Assembly (NCBI RefSeq): GCF_014641075.1 | Contig: NZ_BMHP01000001.1 | Coordinates: 1,364,001 to 1,428,000 of the forward strand | Direction: 5' to 3' | Source: Paenibacillus nasutitermitis | GTDB lineage: Bacteria > Bacillota > Bacilli > Paenibacillales > Paenibacillaceae | DNA: 64,000 bases | In this document: positions 24,177 through 32,221 of the stretch, one piece after another | Layout of the letters: every line of letters begins with the position of its first letter | Numbering within the stretch: position 1 is the first letter of the stretch | Translations under genes and position numbers: made by a program | Notes under the pieces: generated by a model | Told to the model about the DNA's origin: nothing | Databases searched by the model: none | Seen by the model: only the letters and a program-made list of their open reading frames with translations

Positions 24177-26174
24177 ATGAAAATTTCAAAATGGTTGCTG
24201 GCTTTGTCGTTCTTATTGTTGCCTTTTACTTACGCAGGATCGAGCATCACTTCGGCAGAAGGACTGGGGGCTATGGAATCTCCTTCCGTTAAGGAAAAGT
24301 TGGTCTTGGTAATGGGGGGCGCCAAGATGATCCATAACGACGTAACTTACCAATCCGCTCAGCCTGTAACCAGCAACGATGGCAGAACCTATATCCCGTT
24401 TAGTTCCATAGCAGCACGTTACGGCTATAGCATTACTTACGATGCATTGAAGAAGGAATCCATTGCGAAAAGCGCTCAACATGAACTCGTCTTCAAAGCC
24501 GGTAGCGGTTTCGCCATTCGGGATGGTGTAAAGACCAAGCTGGCCGGCATTCCATATATTTCGAAAGGCTACTTGATGGTACCGCTTCGTTCTTGGGGCG
24601 AGATGGCCGACAGCACAATCGCGGTCGTCGGCAAGCAGATTACGCTGAAATGGTCGATAGCGGTCATGCCGCAAAAACCAATGGCAGATTTCGAAGTTCA
24701 GCCCGCTGAGATTTATGCAGGACAAACGGTGGTCACATACGTGGATCACGCTACGAATACGACCGGTCTGCCTTTCGTGGAGGAACGTTGGGACGGACGA
24801 ATGGATATGTTCCTTATGCCGGGCATCTACACGGTCACGAGAGAAGTGGAAGACAGCAACGGTGTCTGGAGTGATCCGTACTCCGTCACCGTGACGGTGA
24901 AAGCACCAAACCAGCCTCCGGTAGCGGACTTTGCTACTGACAAGACGCATTACCGAATTGGCGAAACCGTCCATTACAAAGATATCAGTACCGATGACGA
25001 GAACGCTATCGTCCGCCATACGTTTACGGGCAACGACAACGCATTCTTTGAGCCAGGCGACAAAATCGTCACGCTGGTAGTTGAAGATAAGCACGGGCTG
25101 ACATCCACCATAGTGAAGACGATTACGGTCATGAATGAAGTTCTCTATACGCGAGATGAGTATGACCGCCTTTTCACAGCGGCTGGCGATATCTATACGA
25201 TTGACGGTCAAGCTGTGAGGAGCTTTCCGGCGTATAAATACAAGATCATATCGGAATCAGCCCAAATGGTTCGCAGCAACAGTCCGGAAACGCTGGTTCA
25301 AGAAGGAATTGAATACTATGCTCAAATGACCGGTAAAGTAAGGTTCATGTTCCATAATGTCAACAAGATCGGCTACCCCGTCACCATTCATCTGTTAGCG
25401 ACCAATATGGGGAATTCCACCGTAAATTATAACAAAAGTACAATGGGCATGGGCGGGCCAACACCATCACCTGAGTTGGCAGGCAAATTATCCACCTCCC
25501 GCTATCTGACCTCGCTGGTAAGCGATCCTGCAGAGGAATGGTCGGCGATCCGTCCAGGCGAGACGAAGGAAATTCTTCCCGAGATTGCGAAGTCACCGTT
25601 AAAGCCGGGGGATTCATTTAGCTCTTATGTCGATGTTTACTCCGATAAGGAGCTGCTATATAACATTGTCGTTGTTGCTGCGGGCAAGGATGCGGTGACC
25701 GAGCTGCCTAACCTTCAAGTTATGCCGCGGGATGGCAAACATGTCAGGGGTACATTCTACAAGGCGGACCGCTCTATCGATATTGAAGATCAGCTCGGCA
25801 TTACGCAGCAACTTATCCAGATCGGCGAGAAGACAGTCGATACGATTCTGGACGGTATTGACGAGACGACGGGGCAGCTGGAGTATAACCTCGGGAACTA
25901 CGGCGTGCTGTACCGCATGCATCTGTCACGTGTCGCGCCACGCACACTAATCTCGTTAAATGCAAGAGGCGGTTTATATACAGGAGCTTTCCTTGTCAAT
26001 GGACAGCTCGTAACAGTCGCGAACAACCAAGCGCTGAGAAGCAGTGACCAGGCTGCCGTGCTATATCGAACGGGAGATAGCGAGGAGTCTGTTGACATCG
26101 TCTTCACCATCGCATCGGGAAGCAACCTGCCCGTCGCGATGACATTCACACCGCTGCCGCCGCTTCGCCTGTAA
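24177..26174 (+). CDS. Exported protein with copper-amine-oxidase-like domain and PKD-like domains
   Basis: The 665-residue product starts with a signal peptide (ISKWLLALSFLLLPFTYAG). Residues 40-160 form a copper-amine-oxidase-like stalk domain (INDVTYQ-type strand, RTYIPFSSIAARYGYSITYD, later YLMVPLRSWGEMAD). Two PKD/Ig-like modules follow, with ADFEVQPAEIYAGQTVVTYV and ADFATDKTHYRIGETVHYKD then VRHTFTGNDN. The remaining 330 residues are beta-rich and not recognised. No cell-wall anchor is seen. ATG 24177 has GGGGAGA 7 bases upstream; earlier in-frame codons do not look coding. Role probably on the surface or in the medium. Confidence 0.8.
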   Translation: MKISKWLLALSFLLLPFTYAGSSITSAEGLGAMESPSVKEKLVLVMGGAKMIHNDVTYQSAQPVTSNDGRTYIPFSSIAARYGYSITYDALKKESIAKSAQHELVFKAGSGFAIRDGVKTKLAGIPYISKGYLMVPLRSWGEMADSTIAVVGKQITLKWSIAVMPQKPMADFEVQPAEIYAGQTVVTYVDHATNTTGLPFVEERWDGRMDMFLMPGIYTVTREVEDSNGVWSDPYSVTVTVKAPNQPPVADFATDKTHYRIGETVHYKDISTDDENAIVRHTFTGNDNAFFEPGDKIVTLVVEDKHGLTSTIVKTITVMNEVLYTRDEYDRLFTAAGDIYTIDGQAVRSFPAYKYKIISESAQMVRSNSPETLVQEGIEYYAQMTGKVRFMFHNVNKIGYPVTIHLLATNMGNSTVNYNKSTMGMGGPTPSPELAGKLSTSRYLTSLVSDPAEEWSAIRPGETKEILPEIAKSPLKPGDSFSSYVDVYSDKELLYNIVVVAAGKDAVTELPNLQVMPRDGKHVRGTFYKADRSIDIEDQLGITQQLIQIGEKTVDTILDGIDETTGQLEYNLGNYGVLYRMHLSRVAPRTLISLNARGGLYTGAFLVNGQLVTVANNQALRSSDQAAVLYRTGDSEESVDIVFTIASGSNLPVAMTFTPLPPLRL

Positions 26175-26228
26175 TGAGGCAATCAGAAACAAATAAAACA
26201 GGAGAGCGTTGAAAGAAGGAGATGCTTG

Positions 26229-26552
26229 ATGAGGAAGTACGCTTTTCCGAAACCCGGAATTAATCATACAATTCAAAAGATCATGATTTATGAAACGAAA
26301 AATAATGGAGTGTTTCTGTATCTATATCTATCACAAAAAGATATACCCTCGCATAATGATTTATGGTTTGAGTATATGCAAGATGCCGAGAAATTTAGCA
26401 AGGCATATTTTCACACTAATGAAGGCGGCTGGGTTATGATTGACGATCCCCATGAAGGCTGCCAAGACGATCTAATAAGACCCATTCGGCGGTGCAAAGA
26501 TAATTCTTATAAATTGCATGAGGATGGTGTTTGGAAAGATATCGAGTTCTAA
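26229..26552 (+). CDS. Conserved hypothetical protein, 107 residues
   Basis: The protein is small, soluble and rich in aromatic residues (VFLYLYLSQKDIPSHNDLWF, later YFHTNEGGWVMIDDPHEGCQ). It has no signal peptide or membrane segment. AAGGAG lies 7 bases before ATG 26229. I do not recognise the family. It follows the PKD-containing surface protein by 54 bases and may share its transcript; it ends before a strong terminator. Confidence 0.72.
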   Translation: MRKYAFPKPGINHTIQKIMIYETKNNGVFLYLYLSQKDIPSHNDLWFEYMQDAEKFSKAYFHTNEGGWVMIDDPHEGCQDDLIRPIRRCKDNSYKLHEDGVWKDIEF

Positions 26553-26703
26553 TAGATAACTTTCAAATCATACATTACGGAATAGAGTTGACATTGTGTA
26601 TATCATCCTGTAAAACAACCTGTGCATGATAGTTTAACGGAGTTACAGTATGATACTTTATGATCACTGAACAATTGGAGCGGAAACCAGACGTAACGAT
26701 GAC

Positions 26704-26758
26704 AAAAGGACTGATTGGGGGTTTTACATCCCCAATCAGTCCTTTTTGGTTTTTTTTT
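26704..26758. terminator. Strong terminator between convergent genes
   Basis: A perfect 17-base-pair stem (left arm AAAAGGACTGATTGGGG at 26704-26720, right arm at 26730-26746) has a 9-base loop and is followed on the plus strand by TGG and nine T residues. Because the stem itself ends in A/T runs it can also act on the minus strand for the GH18-like gene, whose stop is 24 bases away. Confidence 0.9.
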
Positions 26759-26781
26759 ATTCCACGCCTCTGGGAGGGCAT

Positions 26782-28032
26782 CTATTTGAAAATAAGGGAT
26801 TGCTGCATTCGTTGCATAACGGGTTCGCCAATAATCCCGATCCGCCAGAAGGCGACACCTTTCAGATCATAACGTTTGGCCAAGCCGATTTTGGCATTGA
26901 CGGTGTCGGGATTCTCGCTGTCCAGGGAAATGCCCAGAACAAGCTTGTTCTTTGGCACCTGTTTGAGTGCCATGACAATAGCCTCATCCACCTTTTTCAT
27001 CGGCTCGGGACCTTTCGTATACGTATAATCATAGGCCATGATCACGATCTGATCGGCGTAAGCCGCAAGCTTCTTGTAATCATACCCTTTGTAAGAGCTA
27101 TTCAGCGGATGTAAGGCCAGCGTCAGTTTCAAATTCCTGGGGGTTGCTTTCTCGTCCAGAAGACGTACAAATTCAGTAAAGGAATGCTGCACCTTGGCGG
27201 CATCACCCGTTAATCCAAGACCTTCAAAATCAAGCGTAATTCCTTCGAACTGCTTCTCCGCAGCCAATTCAACGATACTGTCGATTGTGCTGGCTCGCAA
27301 AGTGGAATCTTCAAGAATTTTCGTCAGCTCACCTTTGCCGTCTGTCGAGACGACCATCAGCTCTGGCGAGGTGCCGATTGCCGAAGCCGAGGTAATGATG
27401 GACTCCGGCGTTGTTTCTCCTGCAGAAGGCGGCCAGTAAAAGTCCTTGCCCTGCAAAGTCAACTGACCTCCTGCATCGATGCGCGCCCAGCCAAACGAGA
27501 CGGAATCCAATTGGTTGATAAATCGTCGCTCATCATAGGATGAAATGGCATAAAAGCCCAGAGTGTACAGGTCCTCTTTTGGGGAGGTGATCGCAACCGT
27601 GCGGGTTTTGGCGTCCCAGCTTACAGTCGCTCCGAATTGGCTGCTGAAGAAACTGAGCGGTACAAGGACAGATCCGCCGTGGGAAAGAGGGGCAACCGTA
27701 AGTGGTTGGGATTTCCCGTTTACGGTCGCGGTTTTGCTCTTCATGCGCAGGATGATGGTTTGGTTTACGCCGTCTATGGATTTGGTAGCCACGATGCTTT
27801 GGGTCTTGGCCTGCCACTCGACCGAAATCTGCATAGCTTCGGCAATGGCGCGGAAAGGAACCATCGTAGTGCCTTGAATGACGATAGGGTCTGCCGGGAA
27901 AGGCAGTGGATAGCTGTCGAGAAGAATAGACGGCGGTACCGAAGCGGCTTCCGCTTTAGAGGATGATCCATAGCCGGAGAGAAGCAGGAAGGAAGAGCAA
28001 AGAATAAGGGCGATCTTTCTGGACTTACGCAT
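26782..28032 (-). CDS. Exported GH18-like protein with copper-amine-oxidase-like domain
   Basis: The 416-residue product has a signal peptide (IALILCSSFLLLSGYGSSS). Residues 40-150 are a copper-amine-oxidase-like stalk domain (ILLDSYPL then TTMVPFRAIAEAMQISVEWQ and VLVPLSFFSSQFGATVSWD). Residues 155-416 are a glycoside hydrolase family 18 barrel with the active-site strand FEGITLDFEGLG, whose glutamate is the expected acid, followed by FTEFVRLLDEK, IVIMAYDYTYTKGPEP and GVAFWRIG. Relatives such as YaaH/YkvQ act on spore or cell-wall sugars. The start may be TTG 28035 (8 bases from GGAG) or ATG 28032 (11 bases). Substrate not determined. Confidence 0.85.
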   Translation of the reverse strand: MRKSRKIALILCSSFLLLSGYGSSSKAEAASVPPSILLDSYPLPFPADPIVIQGTTMVPFRAIAEAMQISVEWQAKTQSIVATKSIDGVNQTIILRMKSKTATVNGKSQPLTVAPLSHGGSVLVPLSFFSSQFGATVSWDAKTRTVAITSPKEDLYTLGFYAISSYDERRFINQLDSVSFGWARIDAGGQLTLQGKDFYWPPSAGETTPESIITSASAIGTSPELMVVSTDGKGELTKILEDSTLRASTIDSIVELAAEKQFEGITLDFEGLGLTGDAAKVQHSFTEFVRLLDEKATPRNLKLTLALHPLNSSYKGYDYKKLAAYADQIVIMAYDYTYTKGPEPMKKVDEAIVMALKQVPKNKLVLGISLDSENPDTVNAKIGLAKRYDLKGVAFWRIGIIGEPVMQRMQQSLIFK

Positions 28033-28190
28033 CAATGTGTTCGCTCCTGTCTAATTCTAGTAATCTCTTAATTATAACAGGACGATTTCATAGAACAAAG
28101 TAAATGGGAAAAGCCGGAACCTAAAGAATTATTTAAAATCCCCCCAAAAAAGAGGCTCCCACATGAGTAAATGGATCTCTGCCTGGATGC

Positions 28191-29390
28191 TCAGGCACGA
28201 AGATTTTGTTTGGTTCCATCCTCGGATGAGCGGTTTCTCGAACGTTTCATGGAGGAATGAAGCGTAACTTTATTTTTGCCTGTGGTTTTGGACCGGTACA
28301 TAGCTTCGTCAGCCAGCTTCACAACTTCTTCAGCCGAGATGCCGCTGCGTGAGCAGCTCACGCCAATACTGACTGTAACGATGCTTTCTTGTTCCACCCG
28401 GCTGCGGATGACTTCCGCGACATTCTCAGGCTTAACACCGGCAGCCGCGACGAGACCAAGCAACTCCTCGCCTCCGTACCGGCCGGCCAACCCGATTCCA
28501 GCTGTCTCCTCCCTGATAATATCCGCGACCTGCTTGAGCACAATATCGGCACGATGATGGCCTTCTGTATCATTTAGCATTTTGAAGTTGTCGATATCGC
28601 AAAAAATAATGGCGATCCGTATATTCTCACCCATCAATTGCGCCGCTTTTTTGTTGAAATGCCTCCGGTTGTACAAGCTGGTCAACCCATCCGTAATGGA
28701 GGATTGAAAGGTCGTGAACAGTCTCTCCAGCACCCAGTCGAACAGCAGCAGGAACAGCAGACCATAATAAACAACCGGCAGTAGTTGGGAGAGTATGACA
28801 AGCAACGGCTCGCTGCCATGAAACACATAGCTGTCGGCCAGATCGGATAACTGATACATGAAATAAACGATCAGACTGGCAGAGTAGCTAAACCGCCGGT
28901 CGATCCCCTGCAAATTAAGCAATATGATAAAGTTGATGACCAGGCCGTAGAAATTCAGTGCGAGCAGGGACAATTCGGACCCGTAGGAATGATTAAACAT
29001 TTGCGGCTCCAGCGCGACCTGTAGGGCTGCAACCGCGAACAGACCGATAATCAACAGAAGAAAGGGCATGCCCTTTAATCGCGTTGAAGGCTGCGTGTAC
29101 AATTTCATGAATACAAAGTTTATAATAATAAAAGCCAGATAGCCCGTAATGGCATAAGACAACTTCAAATAAGGCGAGTGCGATAATCCGGGAAAAGCGA
29201 GACTGACAAGCGCTCCTTGCTGTAGAATAACAATAGAAAGCACCACAATGAGCATGCGGTGAGTGGTATTCCGGCGATAGCTTTTATACAGGCGGACCGA
29301 CATGAACAGCGTCAGAACAAGAATGGTCAAAACGCAAGCGGAAGCGAAAGTTTGTCCGGCAGGTCCGGCAAGCCACTGTAAAATGATCAT
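28191..29390 (-). CDS. Membrane-bound diguanylate cyclase (GGDEF)
   Basis: The 399-residue protein has seven or so membrane helices in residues 10-225 and a C-terminal GGDEF domain: SSITDGLTSLYNRRHFNKKA, IIFCDIDNFKMLNDTEGHHR and the active loop RYGGEELLGL. The loop is GGEEL, with Leu in place of the usual Phe; the catalytic Glu/Asp positions are kept, so synthesis of cyclic di-GMP is plausible. AGGTGG precedes the ATG. The signal for the membrane part is unknown. The C-terminal tail is Arg/Ser-rich. Confidence 0.88.
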   Translation of the reverse strand: MIILQWLAGPAGQTFASACVLTILVLTLFMSVRLYKSYRRNTTHRMLIVVLSIVILQQGALVSLAFPGLSHSPYLKLSYAITGYLAFIIINFVFMKLYTQPSTRLKGMPFLLLIIGLFAVAALQVALEPQMFNHSYGSELSLLALNFYGLVINFIILLNLQGIDRRFSYSASLIVYFMYQLSDLADSYVFHGSEPLLVILSQLLPVVYYGLLFLLLFDWVLERLFTTFQSSITDGLTSLYNRRHFNKKAAQLMGENIRIAIIFCDIDNFKMLNDTEGHHRADIVLKQVADIIREETAGIGLAGRYGGEELLGLVAAAGVKPENVAEVIRSRVEQESIVTVSIGVSCSRSGISAEEVVKLADEAMYRSKTTGKNKVTLHSSMKRSRNRSSEDGTKQNLRA

Positions 29391-29523
29391 GTTATTACCA
29401 CCTAGCGAAGTTGATATGACCCTTTATGCTTCCTGTGGAAAATTTGCCGGGCAGATAACTTTACAGAAACATATGTTCTAGTATATCATGTTTTTTATTG
29501 GCCGAGAAGAGTAGTGATCGACA

Positions 29524-29694
29524 CTTGCGAAGCTGCGTTTTCCTCACGGGAAACGCCAAAAGCATAAGCTTACGAAGCCGCGTTTCCCTCACGGGAAACG
29601 CCAAAAGTATATGCTTACGAAGCCGCGTTTCCCTCACGGGAAACGCCAAAAGTATATGCTTACGAAGCCGCGTTTTCCTCACGGAAAACGCCTT
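29524..29694. repeat. Four tandem 45-bp units, each with a 9-bp hairpin
   Basis: Four copies with an exact 45-base period. Each has a stem-loop with a TCAC loop at 29535-29556, 29580-29601, 29625-29646 and 29670-29691. Arms in units 2 and 3 are GCGTTTCCC/GGGAAACGC; unit 4 has GCGTTTTCC/GGAAAACGC, a paired compensatory change; unit 1 has a G-T wobble. The array ends immediately before the AGGAGG of the glycosyltransferase gene. There are no spacers, so it is not CRISPR. Confidence 0.92.
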
Positions 29695-29705
29695 AGGAGG
29701 ACAAA

Positions 29706-30848
29706 ATGAACATATTACAAGCTTTGTTTTTTCCGCCGGACCAACCTGGCGGGGTGTCCTCGATGGTACCTTATATTCAAGAGCGTTTCAACAAAATGGG
29801 CTGGCAGATGGAGCTTTTCTCCATTCCCAAACGGGTGAGAAGCAAAGGCCAGGATGCTGTCCGTTTCGATACATTTGATATTCGCCGTTATGAAGGAAAT
29901 CCGATCATCGATAAATATATCCAGACGTACAGGGACTATTTATGGTGGACGCGGATGCGGATTACGAAATCCTATGATCTCATCCATGCGCATCATCCTA
30001 TAGCGGCGCTTGCGATGAAGGAGCTTTACCCGGAAATGCCGCTCATCATGACCATTCATTCCAGTTATGAAAGGGAACTGATCCTGAATGGAAAAATCAG
30101 GGAAGGCGGACTGGAGCATCAATTTCTGACCTCGATTTATAGCGAGCTGGAAGCCAAGGCGGACCGGATTCTGACGGTATCCGAGTCTTTCCGCACTTAT
30201 GTCAGTCCTTATATCAAGAATCCTGATGCCATTAAAGTGATCCCGAACGGATTCGATGAGAAGCGGTTTCGGCCGATTTCTCATGAGAACGAGGTGGTGC
30301 AGCTGATTACGGTTTGCCGTCTGGTTCCGGCTAAAGGTCTGGATATTCTGCTTCATGCCTGTGCGGGGCTGAAAGCAAAGGGGCATGCCTTTGTGCTTCA
30401 TATTATAGGCGACGGTCCGATCCGGCCTGAGCTGGAGATGTTGGCACAGCGTCTGAATTTGTACGATGACATCATTTTTTACGGATATATGCTCCATCCT
30501 GAAGAGTTTATGCCGTTCTTCGATGTTTTTGTTCTCCCATCGCGCGCCGAGGCTTTTGGATCGGTATTTGCAGAGGCTGCTCTTTGCTGGCTGGCGCTAG
30601 TGGGCACCAATGTAGGCGGAATTGCGGAACAAATCGATGACGGCGTCAATGGCCTGCTTGTTCCACCGGAAGATCCTGACGCTTTGTGCGATGCACTGGA
30701 AAAAATGATCAGCGACCCCAGCTTCCGCTACAATCTGGCGCGTGCCGCCTGGAATAAGGCGAAGAAGGTTTATTCGCTCCAGCGCGTCATCTCGCAGCTT
30801 AAGGCGGTCTATCTGGAGGTCCATCCGGAAACCGAAGCTACGCCATAA
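29706..30848 (+). CDS. Glycosyltransferase family 4 (GT-B) protein
   Basis: The 380-residue cytoplasmic enzyme has the GT4 N-terminal domain (NILQALFFPPDQPGGVSSMV, DLIHAHHPIAALAMKELYP, ILTVSESFRTYV, IKVIPNGFDEKRF) and the C-terminal nucleotide-sugar domain (LITVCRLVPAKGLDILLHAC, IIGDGPIRPELEMLAQRLNL, FVLPSRAEAFGSVFAEAALC with the E-x7-E motif, then GTNVGGIAEQIDDGVNGLLV). Donor and acceptor sugars are unknown. AGGAGG is 5 bases before the ATG. A tandem array of hairpins lies directly upstream and may affect its expression. The next gene starts 26 bases downstream. Confidence 0.92.
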   Translation: MNILQALFFPPDQPGGVSSMVPYIQERFNKMGWQMELFSIPKRVRSKGQDAVRFDTFDIRRYEGNPIIDKYIQTYRDYLWWTRMRITKSYDLIHAHHPIAALAMKELYPEMPLIMTIHSSYERELILNGKIREGGLEHQFLTSIYSELEAKADRILTVSESFRTYVSPYIKNPDAIKVIPNGFDEKRFRPISHENEVVQLITVCRLVPAKGLDILLHACAGLKAKGHAFVLHIIGDGPIRPELEMLAQRLNLYDDIIFYGYMLHPEEFMPFFDVFVLPSRAEAFGSVFAEAALCWLALVGTNVGGIAEQIDDGVNGLLVPPEDPDALCDALEKMISDPSFRYNLARAAWNKAKKVYSLQRVISQLKAVYLEVHPETEATP

Positions 30849-30874
30849 CCGAAGCCAGGAGGTATTAAAACAAA

Positions 30875-32221
30875 ATGAGCGTCCCGTTCCGTTTTATTCA
30901 CGCGGCCGATCTGCATGTGGACAGTCCTTTCCAGGGTCTTCCGGACGCTCCTGCTTATGTGCGGGACACCCTGACGGATTCCACCTTTCAAGCCGTGCAG
31001 CGGCTGGTGGAAACCGCTATCATGGCTGAGGTTGATTTTGTCGTGATTGCCGGCGATCTCTATGATGGAGCAGACCGCTCTCTCCGCGCTCAGCTCGCGC
31101 TGCAAAAGCAGTGGCAGCAGCTGCACACCCATGGTGTGCAGCTATTTGTCATCCACGGTAACCATGATCATCTGGGAGGCAGCAGAGCGAATTTAACCTT
31201 GCCCGAAACCGTGACGGTATTCGGCTCCAAACAGATGGAATATGCACCGGCTTACCGGAAAGACGGAGGACTGGCGGCTTACGTCTACGGAAGGTCCTAT
31301 GGTGACCGCGCCGTAACGGAGAATATAGCCCGCAGCTATCGTCCGCTTCCGGACGGGCCGTATCATATTGCTCTGCTCCACGGTAATGTGGACGGAAATC
31401 CGGCTTATGATCCGTATGCGCCATGTTCGCTTCCGGAGCTCGCCTCCGCCGGGTTTGACTACTGGGCACTGGGGCATATTCATACCCGCGCCGTATTGCA
31501 CCGCTACCCCCATGTCGTATATGCGGGAAACACCCAAGGAAGGCATGCGAGAGAAACCGGCGCTAAAGGTTGTTATATCGTCAACGTAAATGCTGCCAAG
31601 GAAACGGAGCTGACGTTTGTTCCTCTCGATGCCGTACGATTTGGACAGTTTGAAATGTCCATTGAAGGCATAGAGCATGAGCAGGCTCTTCTGGATTCGC
31701 TGGAGCTTAAGCTTTCGGGCGTGCTGGCTGAAAATGGGAATCGGCCGCTTGTCGTCAGGCTGCGGCTGACAGGCAGAGGAACATTGCATCATAAGCTGAC
31801 GGATGCTGTATTTGCGGCAGAGCTGCTGGATGGACTGCGCCAGCGCATGGAACATACAAGCGAAAGATGGCAGCCTGGAGATCCGCCGTGGTGCTGGGTG
31901 ACGGCGCTGGAGACAGCGACGGGCGCAGCGCTCGATCTGGAAGCCGCTGCCGAGGAAGACAGCTTTGCCGGCGAACTGCTGCGCGGGGTTTTTGCGATGG
32001 AAACGGATGGAGCGAGACGTTTGGATCTGATGGAGGAATCGCTTGCGCCGCTGCTGGCCAACGCCCGTATGCGCAAGCTGGTACGGACCCGGATGGAGGA
32101 GCATTCGCTTGACTGGCTTCTGCAAGCTAAGGAGCTTGCTGCGGGATTATTGATGGAGGAGAGCGAAGTTGCTTCTCCGGCTGTAGCGAAGGGAAAGAGC
32201 GAAGGAGGGGACGCGACTTGA
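30875..32221 (+). CDS. DNA repair exonuclease subunit, SbcD/Mre11-like (YhaO)
   Basis: The 448-residue protein is a calcineurin-type metallophosphoesterase with the motifs FIHAADLHVDSPFQGL (D-x-H), VIAGDLYDGADRS (GDxxD), LFVIHGNHDHLGG (GNHD), HIALLHGNVDG and YWALGHIHTRAVL (GHxH). The C-terminal half is the DNA-binding cap of the YhaO/SbcD type. Together with the next gene it should form a nuclease-ATPase pair acting on DNA ends. AGGAGG is 9 bases before the ATG. The stop overlaps the TTG start of the ATPase gene, showing translational coupling. Confidence 0.9.
   Translation: MSVPFRFIHAADLHVDSPFQGLPDAPAYVRDTLTDSTFQAVQRLVETAIMAEVDFVVIAGDLYDGADRSLRAQLALQKQWQQLHTHGVQLFVIHGNHDHLGGSRANLTLPETVTVFGSKQMEYAPAYRKDGGLAAYVYGRSYGDRAVTENIARSYRPLPDGPYHIALLHGNVDGNPAYDPYAPCSLPELASAGFDYWALGHIHTRAVLHRYPHVVYAGNTQGRHARETGAKGCYIVNVNAAKETELTFVPLDAVRFGQFEMSIEGIEHEQALLDSLELKLSGVLAENGNRPLVVRLRLTGRGTLHHKLTDAVFAAELLDGLRQRMEHTSERWQPGDPPWCWVTALETATGAALDLEAAAEEDSFAGELLRGVFAMETDGARRLDLMEESLAPLLANARMRKLVRTRMEEHSLDWLLQAKELAAGLLMEESEVASPAVAKGKSEGGDAT

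Noticed and set aside
24213..25211. A 332-codon minus-strand frame opposite the PKD-containing surface protein
   Set aside because: The composition is rich in His/Cys/Arg with no domain pattern, and the plus strand has a signal peptide and recognisable modules.
29524..29694. CRISPR array
   Set aside because: The 45-bp units are joined head to tail without unique spacers, number only four, and no cas gene is in the window.
29461..29878. Repeat-encoded proteins read through the 45-bp array on either strand
   Set aside because: The period is a multiple of three, so frames stay open by necessity. Neither frame has a ribosome-binding site, and one runs into the glycosyltransferase gene out of frame.
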